Below, one piece after another: positions 16,646 through 25,084 of a stretch of 64,000 nucleotides of DNA. How positions within the stretch are numbered: position 1 is the first letter of the stretch; every line of letters starts with the position of its first letter. The DNA comes from Kibdelosporangium banguiense (GTDB taxonomy: Bacteria > Actinomycetota > Actinomycetes > Mycobacteriales > Pseudonocardiaceae), in contig NZ_JAGINW010000001.1 of assembly GCF_017876405.1 (NCBI RefSeq), positions 12,165,203 through 12,229,202 on the forward strand. The letters run 5' to 3'. A program made the position numbers and the translations under genes. The notes beneath the pieces are model-generated. The model saw only the letters and a list, made by a program, of their open reading frames with translations, was not told the DNA's origin and searched no databases.

Positions 16646-16903
16646 TCAGGGATGGCGTCGCCGGTCAACCGGGTCATAGTCGTAGTCGTAGTCGTCCTGT
16701 GCCTGTCGCCGGTAGGACCGGGCGTCCCGGCGGTTGGCCCAGGAGTCCACAGCCACGATGAGCAGGGCCACCACGATGAGGGCAATACCCGCCAGTACGT
16801 CGACAGCGATCGCGAGCATCACTCCGATGACGGCCATGGGGACGACTGGCAGCAGGCAGTACGGATCGATCGGCCCGAACATCGGGCGGCGTTGTGGCGT
16901 CAT
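16646..16903 (-). CDS. Small two-helix membrane protein, unknown
   Basis: 85 residues. A short polar N terminus with PMFGPIDPY is followed by two closely spaced hydrophobic helices at about 17-35 and 37-52, then a charged cytosolic tail. The tail contains an RR-rich stretch and DDYDYDYDP, encoded by a GTCGTA hexamer repeat at about 16675-16695. A GGACGGACC-type weak ribosome site precedes the ATG at 16903. The frame has normal codon bias and no overlapping better frame, so I accept it as a gene. No family was recognised. It stands alone, with the lower-GC region downstream and a LacI gene upstream. Confidence 0.55.
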   Translation of the reverse strand: MTPQRRPMFGPIDPYCLLPVVPMAVIGVMLAIAVDVLAGIALIVVALLIVAVDSWANRRDARSYRRQAQDDYDYDYDPVDRRRHP

Positions 16904-17010
16904 GGTCCGTCCATCGAGTGCAGCAGCTGTCCGTCAAGTACTACCACGATGGTTGACCTGAATGGAGGCATTTCGGCAAGCAGGCCCCAGGCCGTCACGG
17001 TGCGTGTAGA

Positions 17011-18066
17011 TCACACCAACGCATCGCGAGTACTGCCCCGGATCACGCACGTCGTAGGCATCCACACCACCTCCGCCGGGTCGGTGCCGGAGAGCGCTAG
17101 GTCCATCGCGCGTCTGCCCATATCGCGCAGCGGGACACGCACGGTCGTCAACGCCGGATCGACGTCCATGGCCGCCGCGATGTCGTCGAAGCCCGCCACC
17201 CCGATGTCACGGCCAGGCACGAGACCTGCGTCACGCAGTGCTCGCATGACGCCGAGCGCCATCACGTCAGTGACCGCAAAAAGGAGTTCGACATTGCCGA
17301 GTCCGTCCGCGATCAGCCGTGCACCTGCGGCGTATCCACCGTCCTCTGAGAATTCGGTTACGAGAACGCGCTCCTCTTCGATCCCAGCCTGTGCGAGGCC
17401 GGCGAGGAATCCGTCGCAGCGATCCCGTGAGGTGTGCAGCCCATCCGGGCCGCGGATCACCGCGAACCGGCCGTAACCCCGGCCGGCCAACGCGAGCGCC
17501 AGATCCTTTGCGGCGCCGGTGTTGTCGATCGCGACGGTCGGGAAGGGCAGACCCGGTTGGCTGATCAGCGCGACACGACCGCCGGCTGCCGTATAGGCCC
17601 CCAATTCGTCGATCAGGTCATCTTGCGGGCCGTCCAGGCGGCTGCCCGCGATGATGATCACGTGCGGCCGGTGGCCGCGAAGGGTTGTGACGATCCGGAG
17701 CTCCTGCCCGGCAGACCGATCGGCCACAGCCATGGTGACGATGAGGCCCGCGTCCTCGGCACGTTCGAGGACACCCGCGGCGAGCGAAGAGAAATAGGGA
17801 TCGGCGATGTCGCTCACCACCAGTGCGACGGTCCGCGTCGATCCTCTGGCGGTGGCCTGTGCCGAGAGGTTGGGCGCGTAGCCGAGTTTGTCCGCCGCGC
17901 GGAGCACGCGTGTCACGTTGTCCTTGCCGACCGTGCGCGTACTGCCGTTGAGGACGCGCGAAGCCGTGGCCAGCGAGACACCTGCCTCCCTGGCGACGTC
18001 CGCCAGGGTGGGGGCCCGCCCTTGAAGAACCGGGCCGGACGTGTTGGAATGCGTTTTCCCACCCAT
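17011..18066 (-). CDS. LacI-family transcriptional regulator 1
   Basis: 351 residues from the ATG at 18066. After a 17-residue lead comes a typical LacI helix-turn-helix, PTLADVAREAGVSLATASRV (residues 19-38), and the hinge LNGSTRTV. The effector domain is of the sugar-binding type: TVALVVSDIADPYFSSLAAG near 92, HVIIIAGSRLDG near 145, VAIDNTG, FAVIRGPDGLHTSRDRCDGF, and DIGVAGFDDIAAAMDVDPALTTV near 298. It should repress carbohydrate genes until a sugar binds. It diverges from the beta-helix gene with only 31 bases between starts. A LacI-type operator (18046-18059) lies inside its own first codons, so autoregulation together with the divergent gene is likely. A second LacI gene follows the beta-helix gene. 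Confidence 0.92.
   Translation of the reverse strand: MGGKTHSNTSGPVLQGRAPTLADVAREAGVSLATASRVLNGSTRTVGKDNVTRVLRAADKLGYAPNLSAQATARGSTRTVALVVSDIADPYFSSLAAGVLERAEDAGLIVTMAVADRSAGQELRIVTTLRGHRPHVIIIAGSRLDGPQDDLIDELGAYTAAGGRVALISQPGLPFPTVAIDNTGAAKDLALALAGRGYGRFAVIRGPDGLHTSRDRCDGFLAGLAQAGIEEERVLVTEFSEDGGYAAGARLIADGLGNVELLFAVTDVMALGVMRALRDAGLVPGRDIGVAGFDDIAAAMDVDPALTTVRVPLRDMGRRAMDLALSGTDPAEVVWMPTTCVIRGSTRDALV
18046..18059. promoter_or_regulatory. LacI-type operator at the divergent LacI1/beta-helix start region
   Basis: GGAATGCGTTTTCC is a CG-centred dyad with arms GGAA/TTCC. It differs at one base of 14 from GGAAAGCGTTTTCC at 20844-20857. It lies within codons 3-7 of LacI1 and about 40 bases before the GTG of the beta-helix gene. 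Confidence 0.6.
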
Positions 18067-18097
18067 GGCTCCATGATGGCCCATGAGGAGCAGGAAC

Positions 18098-19765
18098 GTG
18101 ACACTCACTTCCAGCTGGATTCGCCTGTTCATCCTCACCGCAGCGGTTGCTCTCGCCATGCCGCAGGCCGCCTACGCCGAACCGGAACAACGTGCCAATA
18201 CCGCGTACTACGTCGACGCCGAACGCGGAAATGACGCCGCGTCGGGCCTCGACGCCACACGCGCGTGGCGCACCCTCGACCGCGTGAACCGGACGACCTT
18301 CCAACCAGGCGACCGGATCCTGCTGCGCGCCGGCGGGCGTTGGACCGGCCAGTTGTGGCCCAAAGGCTCGGGCGGGACCACCGCACCCATCACGATCGAC
18401 CGTTACGGCAACGGCCCGGCGCCTAGAGTCGACGGCGCTGGACGTGTCGCCGACGCGGTCCGCCTCGCCAACCAGCAGTTCTGGACCATCCGGAACCTGG
18501 AGGTCACCAACCAGGCCCCGGCGGCCGGGACACCCGGCGCGAACCTGGGCGACCTGCGCGGCATCCACGTCACCGGCGACAACGGCCAACGCCTGGAGGG
18601 CTTTGTCATCGATCGCGTCCACGTCCACGACGTGACCGGGCACGTGAACTGGATCGGCGGCGACACCGCGGGCAACGCGCCGGGCATCACCTTCAAGACG
18701 GGCTGGGACCGCTCCAAGAAGACCGGCGGCATCGTCTTCGACACGACCGTCCCGGACCCGGCCGCCCCACCGGCGACGCCGACCACGCTGCACCGCGTCA
18801 CGATCCAGAACTCGGTCATCACCAACACGTCGTTCGCCGGGATCTCCATCAAGCAGTACGCGGGCGACGCCCCTGGCGCGGTCCCGACCGGCTGGGGCAT
18901 CCGCACCCGCCCGGACGACCCGAAGTTCGCCCCGCACACCGACATCGTCATTCGTGGCAACTACATCAGCCACCCGGACACGGCCTACGGCTGCAACGGC
19001 ATGTACATCACCAACGTGCGGCACGCGGTCGTCGAGCGCAACGTCGTACACCGCACCGGCACCTCAGGCATCGAGACCTACTACGCCGACGACGTGACCA
19101 TCCAGTTCAACGAGGTGTCCGAGACGCAGAAACGCGCAGGCGGCGCGGACTCCAACGGCATCGACCCGGACAAAAGCACGACGCGCCAAGTGGTCCAGTA
19201 CAACTACACGCACGACAACGGCGACGGCATCCTGTTGTGCCAGTTCTCCTTCGGTGACGTCGTGGTGCGCTACAACGTGATCGCCCGCAACATCCGCTAT
19301 CAGATCTACCTGCACTCCGACCCGGCGTCAGTGGCCAAGGTCTACAACAACACGATCTACAACGACCGCAGCCAGTACGCGATCTACGGCTACGGAACAA
19401 GCCTGCAGTCCACATACGACATCACCAACAACGTCGTCTACTCGACTGTGCCTGACGCAGCACTGACCACCAGTGCAACCGTGCGGTACAACAACAATCT
19501 GTACGGCGGTGCCGCTCTCCCAGTCCCCGCCAGCGATGCCAAAGCCGTCGTTGCCGACCCACTGTTCGCCGCCCCGCTCGGCCAAGGGACAGGCACACCG
19601 GAGTCGGGTCCACGACTTGATACCGCATTCGCGTTGAAGGTTCGCTCCGGCTCCCGTGCGATCGACACGGGCGCAACCATCAGCGACCCCGGCAGCCGCG
19701 ACTACGCCGGTACCCGGCTGTACAACGGCAGACCTGACATCGGCGCGTTCGAACACGCCGGCTGA
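18098..19765 (+). CDS. Secreted right-handed parallel beta-helix protein
   Basis: About 555 residues. A signal peptide ends near PQAAYAEPEQ. The N-terminal AYYVDAERGNDAASGLDATR and AWRTLDRVNR motif is the pattern that opens many secreted beta-helix (Pectate lyase 3/NosD-like) proteins. The central 350 residues have repeating NxI/NxV strands such as FVIDRVHVHDVTG, VTIQNSVITNTSFAGISIKQ, IVIRGNYISHP and AVVERNVVHRTGTSGIETYY. The end has PDIGAFEHAG, a common beta-helix terminus. The GTG at 18098 is chosen because GAGGAG precedes it by seven bases; ATG at 18083 is an alternative. Such proteins cleave or bind acidic plant polysaccharides, but no catalytic residues can be fixed by eye. LacI2 follows 19 bases later in the same operon. 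Confidence 0.85.
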   Translation: MTLTSSWIRLFILTAAVALAMPQAAYAEPEQRANTAYYVDAERGNDAASGLDATRAWRTLDRVNRTTFQPGDRILLRAGGRWTGQLWPKGSGGTTAPITIDRYGNGPAPRVDGAGRVADAVRLANQQFWTIRNLEVTNQAPAAGTPGANLGDLRGIHVTGDNGQRLEGFVIDRVHVHDVTGHVNWIGGDTAGNAPGITFKTGWDRSKKTGGIVFDTTVPDPAAPPATPTTLHRVTIQNSVITNTSFAGISIKQYAGDAPGAVPTGWGIRTRPDDPKFAPHTDIVIRGNYISHPDTAYGCNGMYITNVRHAVVERNVVHRTGTSGIETYYADDVTIQFNEVSETQKRAGGADSNGIDPDKSTTRQVVQYNYTHDNGDGILLCQFSFGDVVVRYNVIARNIRYQIYLHSDPASVAKVYNNTIYNDRSQYAIYGYGTSLQSTYDITNNVVYSTVPDAALTTSATVRYNNNLYGGAALPVPASDAKAVVADPLFAAPLGQGTGTPESGPRLDTAFALKVRSGSRAIDTGATISDPGSRDYAGTRLYNGRPDIGAFEHAG

Positions 19766-19784
19766 CATATCTGAGAGGACTGCG

Positions 19785-20792
19785 ATGCCGCATCCGCGTC
19801 GATCCGTGACGCTGCACGACGTGGCTGCGGACGCGGGCGTGTCCCTGGCGACGGCCTCGCGGGTGCTCGGCGGCAGTTCCCGGCCGGTCGCGCCGGAGTA
19901 CAGGGATCGCGTACTCGCTGCGGCAGCGCGTTTGCGCTACGCGGCGGACGCGTCCGCGCGGGCGATGCGGACTGGTAGCGATGCGCTGGCGCTTGTGGCG
20001 GACGACCTCACCACACCATCGATCGCCATCGTGGTGGCGGCCATGGAGCGCCAGGCTCGCACCAGGGGCGCGTTCGTAACGGTGTCGGCGACACACTGCG
20101 ATCCGCAACGCCAACTGGAGACCATCCGGCAGCTACGCGCTCTGCGGCCGCGGGCGCTCGTACTGACGTCCGGTCGTATCGACGCGGACGCCCTGTCCGG
20201 GCGCCTGCTCGCCGAACTGCTGGCCTACCAGCAAAGCGGCGGGCGTGTGGTGATCGTCGGCGACACAGACCTGCCGTTTCACTCGATCAGCTTCGACAAC
20301 CACCGGGCGGCAAGGGAAATCGGCCGCCACATCGCCCGGACCGGGCACCGCCGGGTCGCGATCCTCGCCGGTGAGCCGGAACAGGCGGCGATATCCGCGC
20401 GTACCGCGGGGTTCATCGAGGGGCTGGGCGCTGAGACCGAAGTGCGGGTCGTGCATTGCGAAGTGAGCCGGCAGGGCGGATTCAAGGCGGCACAAGGACT
20501 CGTCACCGACGATCTCGACGCCATCATGGCCGCGAACGACCTCATGGCCGTCGGTGCTTTGTCGGCTTTGCGCACGGCAGGTGTCGCGGTCCCCGCGGAT
20601 CTCTCCTTGACCGGGTTCGACGACATCGGGCTGGCGGTCAACGTGACTCCCAGGCTGACGACTGTCGCGTTGCCCTTGGCGTACGCGGGCATGGAGGCGA
20701 TCCGCCTCGCGCTGCAAGATCCCGGCGCGGTCACTCACGTGAAAGTCGAGGGACAGTTGATGATCCGCGACAGCACCCGGGCCACTGCTTGA
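19785..20792 (+). CDS. LacI-family transcriptional regulator 2
   Basis: 335 residues from the ATG at 19785, with GAGAGGA upstream. The helix-turn-helix VTLHDVAADAGVSLATASRV occupies residues 8-27. The effector domain is periplasmic-binding-like: DALALVADDLTTPSIAIVVA near 67, RALVLTSGRIDADAL, ISFDNHRAAREIGRHIARTG near 168, HRRVAILAGEPEQAAISART, and DLSLTGFDDIGLAVNVTPRL near 285. It is co-transcribed with the beta-helix gene and directly precedes the ABC-importer operon, whose promoter carries a LacI operator nearly identical to the one before the beta-helix gene. It is therefore the best candidate for the repressor of the importer operon. Which of the two LacI proteins binds which site cannot be told from sequence. 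Confidence 0.92.
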   Translation: MPHPRRSVTLHDVAADAGVSLATASRVLGGSSRPVAPEYRDRVLAAAARLRYAADASARAMRTGSDALALVADDLTTPSIAIVVAAMERQARTRGAFVTVSATHCDPQRQLETIRQLRALRPRALVLTSGRIDADALSGRLLAELLAYQQSGGRVVIVGDTDLPFHSISFDNHRAAREIGRHIARTGHRRVAILAGEPEQAAISARTAGFIEGLGAETEVRVVHCEVSRQGGFKAAQGLVTDDLDAIMAANDLMAVGALSALRTAGVAVPADLSLTGFDDIGLAVNVTPRLTTVALPLAYAGMEAIRLALQDPGAVTHVKVEGQLMIRDSTRATA

Positions 20793-20813
20793 ATTAAAAC
20801 GATAAAACGGCCC

Positions 20814-20857
20814 TTGACGAGGGCGTTGCCCGGATGCCACTGTGGAAAGCGTTTTCC
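20814..20857 (+). promoter_or_regulatory. Promoter and LacI operator of the sugar-importer operon
   Basis: TTGACG (20814-20819) and CACTGT (20838-20843) are 18 bases apart. The operator GGAAAGCGTTTTCC (20844-20857) follows the -10 box directly. The architecture copies the rhamnosidase promoter (TTGACG, 18-base spacer, operator downstream). The operator matches that at 18046-18059 at 13 of 14 positions. Confidence 0.65.
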
Positions 20858-20884
20858 GCACCGGACCCGATCCACGGAGTTGTG

Positions 20885-20938
20885 ATGATCGTTCCGAGTA
20901 GTCGTCGCGCGTCCCAGCAGCCGAAGCGGACAACATGA
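20885..20938 (+). CDS. 17-residue leader ORF translationally coupled to the permease
   Basis: ATG at 20885 has GGAG five bases upstream and runs 17 codons (MIVPSSRRASQQPKRTT) to a TGA that overlaps the permease ATG as ATGA. The permease itself lacks a clear ribosome site, so ribosomes may reach it by coupling from this small frame. The peptide is basic and has no recognised family. It could be only a coupling device. Confidence 0.4.
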   Translation: MIVPSSRRASQQPKRTT

Positions 20939-21858
20939 GCGCTCTGGACGAGCTCCGCCGGCTGCGACGTAGTGACATCCCGGCCCGTAAGCGGGACAAC
21001 AAGGCCGCGTTCTGGTTCCTCGCGCCCTGGTTCGTGGGCCTGGTCCTCATCACCGCCGGCCCGGTCGTGGCATCGTTCGGCCTCGGTTTCACCAAGTACA
21101 ACCTGATCCAGCAACCGAAGTTCATCGGACTGGACAACTTCGCCCGGATCTTCACCGACGAACGGCTGCACAACGCTCTCGGCGTGACCTTCACCTACGT
21201 ACTGGTGTCAGTGCCGGTGCAGCTGGCCTTCGCGTTGGGTGTCGCGATGCTGCTGGATCGTGGGCTGCGCGGGCTGGCTTTCTACCGCTCGGCCTTCTAT
21301 CTGCCGTCACTGCTCGGCTCGAGTGTGGCGATCGCCGTGCTGTGGACGCAGATCTTCGGCAACGACGGCCTGGTCAACCGCGTCCTCGGGTTCTTCGGCA
21401 TCACGGGCAAAGGCTGGATTTCCGACCCGGACACGGCGTTGTCCACGCTGATCGTGCTCAACGTCTGGACCTTCGGCGCACCGATGATCATCTTCCTGGC
21501 CGGGCTGCGGCAGATCCCGACGGTGTACTACGAGGCCGCCGCCATCGACGGGGTGAGCCGGTGGTCACGCTTCCGCCACATCACCCTGCCGCTGCTGTCG
21601 CCCATCATCTTCTTCAACCTGGTGCTGCAGATCATCCACGCCTTCCAGTCGTTCACCCAGGCGTTCGTGGTCTCCGCGGGCACCGGCGGGCCGTCGGACT
21701 CCACCATGTTCTACACGCTTTACCTCTACCAGCAGGGTTTCAGCCGGTTCGACATGGGATACGCCTCGGCGCTGGCGTGGTTCCTGCTGCTGATCATCGG
21801 CGCGTTCACCGCGATCAACTTCTGGGCGGCGAAGTACTGGGTGTTCTATGACGACTGA
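20935..21858 (+). CDS. ABC sugar transporter permease, MalF/UgpA type
   Basis: 307 residues with six membrane helices, beginning FWFLAPWFVGLVLITAGPVV and including KFIGLDNFARIFTDERLHNAL, the typical periplasmic segment of carbohydrate permeases. The cytosolic EAA loop reads YYEAAAIDGVSRWSRFRHITLPLLSP at about 199-224, which contacts the ATPase. It belongs to the CUT1 family for di- and oligosaccharides and glycerol phosphate. It is first in a six-gene run with permease 2, binding protein, dehydrogenase, DUF6807 protein and cupin. The start overlaps the leader ORF stop. No ATP-binding gene is in the operon; CUT1 systems of actinobacteria often share a remote MsiK ATPase. Confidence 0.93.
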   Translation: MSALDELRRLRRSDIPARKRDNKAAFWFLAPWFVGLVLITAGPVVASFGLGFTKYNLIQQPKFIGLDNFARIFTDERLHNALGVTFTYVLVSVPVQLAFALGVAMLLDRGLRGLAFYRSAFYLPSLLGSSVAIAVLWTQIFGNDGLVNRVLGFFGITGKGWISDPDTALSTLIVLNVWTFGAPMIIFLAGLRQIPTVYYEAAAIDGVSRWSRFRHITLPLLSPIIFFNLVLQIIHAFQSFTQAFVVSAGTGGPSDSTMFYTLYLYQQGFSRFDMGYASALAWFLLLIIGAFTAINFWAAKYWVFYDD

Positions 21859-22693
21859 GCTCATCCGACGACGACTGTCGGGACCAGCCAAGCACATCGG
21901 CCTGATCGCACTCGGGTTCGTGATGCTGTACCCGGTGCTGTGGATGGTCGTCAGCTCCCTGCGGCCCGACGACGAGATCTTCCGCTCCCCCGGCCTGATC
22001 CTCGACACGCTGCACACCGAGAACTACCTGGAGGGCTGGAACGCCCTGGCGTCGCCGTTCGGGCACTACCTGATCAACTCGACGATCGTGGTGGTGGGCT
22101 GCATCGTCGGCAACCTGGTGTCGTGTTCCATGGCCGCGTACGCCTTCGCGCGGCTGGAGTTCACCGGCAAGCGGTGGTGGTTCGGGATCATGCTCGGCAC
22201 GATCATGCTGCCGATCCACGTGATCATCGTCCCGCAGTACATCCTGTTCTCCCAGCTGGACTGGGTGAACACGTTCCTGCCGCTGATCGTGCCGAAAATC
22301 CTTGCCACGGACGCGTTCTTCATATTCCTGATGGTGCAGTTCATCCGCGGGCTGCCGCGGGAGCTCGACGAGGCGGCCCGTATCGACGGCTGCGGCCATC
22401 CGCGGATCTTCCTGCGGATCATCCTGCCGTTGATGAAGCCCGCCCTGGCCACCACGACGATCTTCACGTTCATCTGGACGTGGAACGACTTCTTCAGCCA
22501 GCTGATCTACCTGACCGACCCGCAGATGTACACGGTGCCCGTCGCCCTGCGCTCGTTCGTCGACTCGACCGTCTCGACGTCGTGGGGCTCACTGTTCGCG
22601 ATGAACGTCGTCTCGCTGGTCCCGATCTTCCTGGCCTTCCTGATCGGACAGCGCTATCTCGTCAGGGGAATCGCCACGACCGGAGGCAAATAG
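21848..22693 (+). CDS. ABC sugar transporter permease, MalG/UgpE type
   Basis: 281 residues and six helices. The opening helix is HIGLIALGFVMLYPVLWMVV followed by SSLRPDDEIFRSP, usual for the MalG-type partner. The EAA loop reads ELDEAARIDGCGHPRIFLRI near 176-195, and WNDFFSQLIYLTDPQMYTVPVAL is the conserved end region. It overlaps permease 1 by 11 bases, so the two are translated together and form the heterodimeric channel. Substrate cannot be inferred from the permeases alone. Confidence 0.93.
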   Translation: MTTELIRRRLSGPAKHIGLIALGFVMLYPVLWMVVSSLRPDDEIFRSPGLILDTLHTENYLEGWNALASPFGHYLINSTIVVVGCIVGNLVSCSMAAYAFARLEFTGKRWWFGIMLGTIMLPIHVIIVPQYILFSQLDWVNTFLPLIVPKILATDAFFIFLMVQFIRGLPRELDEAARIDGCGHPRIFLRIILPLMKPALATTTIFTFIWTWNDFFSQLIYLTDPQMYTVPVALRSFVDSTVSTSWGSLFAMNVVSLVPIFLAFLIGQRYLVRGIATTGGK

Positions 22694-22712
22694 CCGGAAA
22701 GGACCCGTCGCC

Positions 22713-24023
22713 ATGCCCACCAGGAAACCGTGTAGGACCGCGTGGGCGGTTCTGCTGTCACTGACCGCCACGTTGCTCGTAGCCTGCTCATCCGGCTCCG
22801 GCGCCGGCGACGAATTGTCGGCCGAACCGGTGACGCTGCGCTTCACATGGTGGGGCGGTGACGACCGGCACAAGCGGACCCAGCAGGTCATCGACCTCTT
22901 CACCAAGCAGCACCCGAACATCACCGTGCGCGGCGAGTTCAAGGAATGGAACGGCTACTGGGACAGCCTCGCCACCACCGTGGCGGCCAACGACGCGCCG
23001 GACATCATCCAGATGGACGAGCTGTATCTGGCCTCGTACGCCGAGCGAGGCGCGTTGATGGACTTCAACGAGGCGAAGAAACACCTTTCCACCAACGACT
23101 TCGACGGCAAGGCACTCGCGACCGGAGCCATCGACGGCAAGCAGTACGGCGTGCCCGTCGGGCTCGCCTCCTACTCGATCGTGGCCAACACCGATCTGCT
23201 TGCCAAGTACGGCATCGCACTGCCCGACGACACGAAGTGGTCGTGGGACGACCTGAAGAAGGTAGGCGACCAAGTGTCCAAGGCCGGCGGCGGCACGGTG
23301 TGGGGCGTGCAGTCGGGCGGCTTCAACGACACCGGCGGCCTGCACATCCGGGCCCGTCAGGCGGGCACGTCGATGTTCGACGACAAGGGCAAGGTGACCG
23401 TCCCGGCCAAGGTTCTCCAGGAGTACTGGTCATACCTGCTCGACATCGCCCGCACCGGAGTCGCACCACCACCGGCGGTCTCCGTCGAGAAGGGCTCCGG
23501 CGCGCTGAACCAGTCCGCGACCGCGACCAACACAGCGGCGTTCGGCCTGTGGTGGAACACCCAGCTCACCGCGCTGACCGCCGCCAGCGGCGCCAAGCTG
23601 AAACTGCTCAGGCTGCCTGGGGAGGCGCAGGCCAAGGCACCCGCCGCCTACTACAAGCCCTCGATGTTCTGGTCGGTCTCGGCACGCTCGAAGCACCCGG
23701 CCGAGGCCGCCGCGTTCGTGAGTTTCCTCGCCAACAACGAGGAGGCGGCCAAGATCCTGCTCACCGAACGCGGTGTGCCGGCCAACCAGAAGATCCGGGC
23801 GGGGATCACCGGCCAGCTCAAGGAAACCGACAAGGCCGCCGCCGAGTTCCTCGACACCCTGCCGGTCAGCGATCCGCCGCGGGTGACACCCAACGGCGCC
23901 AGCACCATCGAGACGATCCTCAAACGGCACACCGAGAACGTCCTCTTCGGACGTACCACACCCGAGCAGGCGGCCACGTCGTTCATCGCCGAGCTGCAAT
24001 CCGAAGTGGACGCCGCCCGGTGA
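22713..24023 (+). CDS. ABC sugar-binding lipoprotein, UgpB/MalE type
   Basis: 436 residues. A lipoprotein signal with lipobox LLVAC at about 21-25 is followed by a serine/glycine linker. The mature domain starts VTLRFTWWGGDDRHKRTQQV and has ITVRGEFKEWNGYWDSLATT, APDIIQMDELYLASYAERGA and YGVPVGLASYSIVANTDLLA, all standard for family 1 extracellular sugar-binding proteins. GGAAAGGA lies before the ATG. It would be anchored outside the membrane and pass an oligosaccharide or glycoside to the permeases. The C-terminal third has a typical LASTNN-like region FVSFLANNEEAAKILLTERG. Its stop overlaps the next start as GTGA, so translation is coupled. Confidence 0.93.
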   Translation: MPTRKPCRTAWAVLLSLTATLLVACSSGSGAGDELSAEPVTLRFTWWGGDDRHKRTQQVIDLFTKQHPNITVRGEFKEWNGYWDSLATTVAANDAPDIIQMDELYLASYAERGALMDFNEAKKHLSTNDFDGKALATGAIDGKQYGVPVGLASYSIVANTDLLAKYGIALPDDTKWSWDDLKKVGDQVSKAGGGTVWGVQSGGFNDTGGLHIRARQAGTSMFDDKGKVTVPAKVLQEYWSYLLDIARTGVAPPPAVSVEKGSGALNQSATATNTAAFGLWWNTQLTALTAASGAKLKLLRLPGEAQAKAPAAYYKPSMFWSVSARSKHPAEAAAFVSFLANNEEAAKILLTERGVPANQKIRAGITGQLKETDKAAAEFLDTLPVSDPPRVTPNGASTIETILKRHTENVLFGRTTPEQAATSFIAELQSEVDAAR

Positions 24024-25084
24024 AGCGCGCGGCGATCATCGGCACGGGAGCGATAGCGGCCGCCCACGCGGCGGCCCTACGCGATCGAGCCGACCTAGTC
24101 GCAGTCGTGGATGTGGACGACGATCGAGTGCGCGCCTTCGCTGAAAAGTGGGGTTCCCCTCACGTCTATTCAAGCGTGAGCGCGCTCTTGGAAGCGGAGA
24201 CAGTGGACGTGGTCCATCTATGTACGCCACCGCAGTATCACGCGCCTATGGCGCTCGAGTGTCTCGCGGCGGACGTTACCGTGCTGGTGGAGAAACCACC
24301 TGCGCTCTCGCTCGCCGAAATGGACGCGCTCGTGGAGGCGGAGCGGGGTTCCGCCGGACATGTCGCGACCGTGTTCCAGCACCGTTTCGGCCCTGCCGCG
24401 ATCCGGCTGAGGCGGATGACAGCGGCCGGCCAGCTCGGCCGGCCGCTGATGGCCACATGCTCCACCCTGTGGTACCGCGATGACGCCTATTTCGCGGTGC
24501 CGTGGCGTGGTTCCTGGGACAGTGAGGGCGGCGGTCCCACAATGGGCCACGGCATCCACCAGTTCGATCTGCTGCTGTCGATCCTGGGCCCTTGGCAGGA
24601 GATCCGCGCCCTGGCCGCACGGCAGGCGCGCGATGTGCATACCGAGGATGTTTCCCTGGCACTGGTCAGCTTCACAAGCGGCGCGGTCGCCGCGGTGGTG
24701 AATTCCGTTGTGTCACCACGGGAGACGTCGACACTGAGATTCGACTACCAACACGCCACGGTCGAAGTGGAACACCTCTACGGCTACACGGACGCCGACT
24801 GGAGCGTCACCCCGGCACCTGGCCACGAAGACATCCTTCCGTTGTGGCAGAAGGAGCAATCAGACGTCACCAGTGGGCACCGCTGTCAGGTCGAAGCGTT
24901 CTACGACGCGGTCGACGGTGGCGAACCACCGCCTGTCTCGTTGGCCGACGCGAGGAACACCATGGAGTTCATCGCGGCCCTGTATGCGTCCGCGTTCACG
25001 GGGGCGCCCGTGCGTCGCGGCAATATCGGCCCAGGAAACCCGTTCTACACCACAATGGAAGGGATTGGTGCGCCTTGGCGGTGA
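24020..25084 (+). CDS. Gfo/Idh/MocA-family NAD(P)-dependent dehydrogenase
   Basis: 354 residues from the GTG at 24020, which overlaps the preceding TGA. The nucleotide fold is plain: AAIIGTGAIAAAHAAALRD (4-22), LVAVVDVDDDRVRAFAEKWG, VDVVHLCTPPQYHAPMALEC, and the family motif VLVEKPPALSLAEMDAL near 91, whose EKP lysine is catalytic. FQHRFGPAAIRLRRM and GGGPTMGHGIHQFDLLLSILG (about 174-194, histidine at the active site) follow. These enzymes oxidise or reduce a sugar hydroxyl or keto group in the cytosol, often forming 3-keto sugars. Its place between a sugar-binding protein and the DUF6807 gene suggests it acts on the imported sugar. The next gene overlaps its stop. Confidence 0.9.
   Translation: MKRAAIIGTGAIAAAHAAALRDRADLVAVVDVDDDRVRAFAEKWGSPHVYSSVSALLEAETVDVVHLCTPPQYHAPMALECLAADVTVLVEKPPALSLAEMDALVEAERGSAGHVATVFQHRFGPAAIRLRRMTAAGQLGRPLMATCSTLWYRDDAYFAVPWRGSWDSEGGGPTMGHGIHQFDLLLSILGPWQEIRALAARQARDVHTEDVSLALVSFTSGAVAAVVNSVVSPRETSTLRFDYQHATVEVEHLYGYTDADWSVTPAPGHEDILPLWQKEQSDVTSGHRCQVEAFYDAVDGGEPPPVSLADARNTMEFIAALYASAFTGAPVRRGNIGPGNPFYTTMEGIGAPWR

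Noticed and set aside
16672..16700. CRISPR or tandem repeat array.
   Set aside because: Only a few GTCGTA hexamers that encode the DYDYD tail of the small membrane protein.
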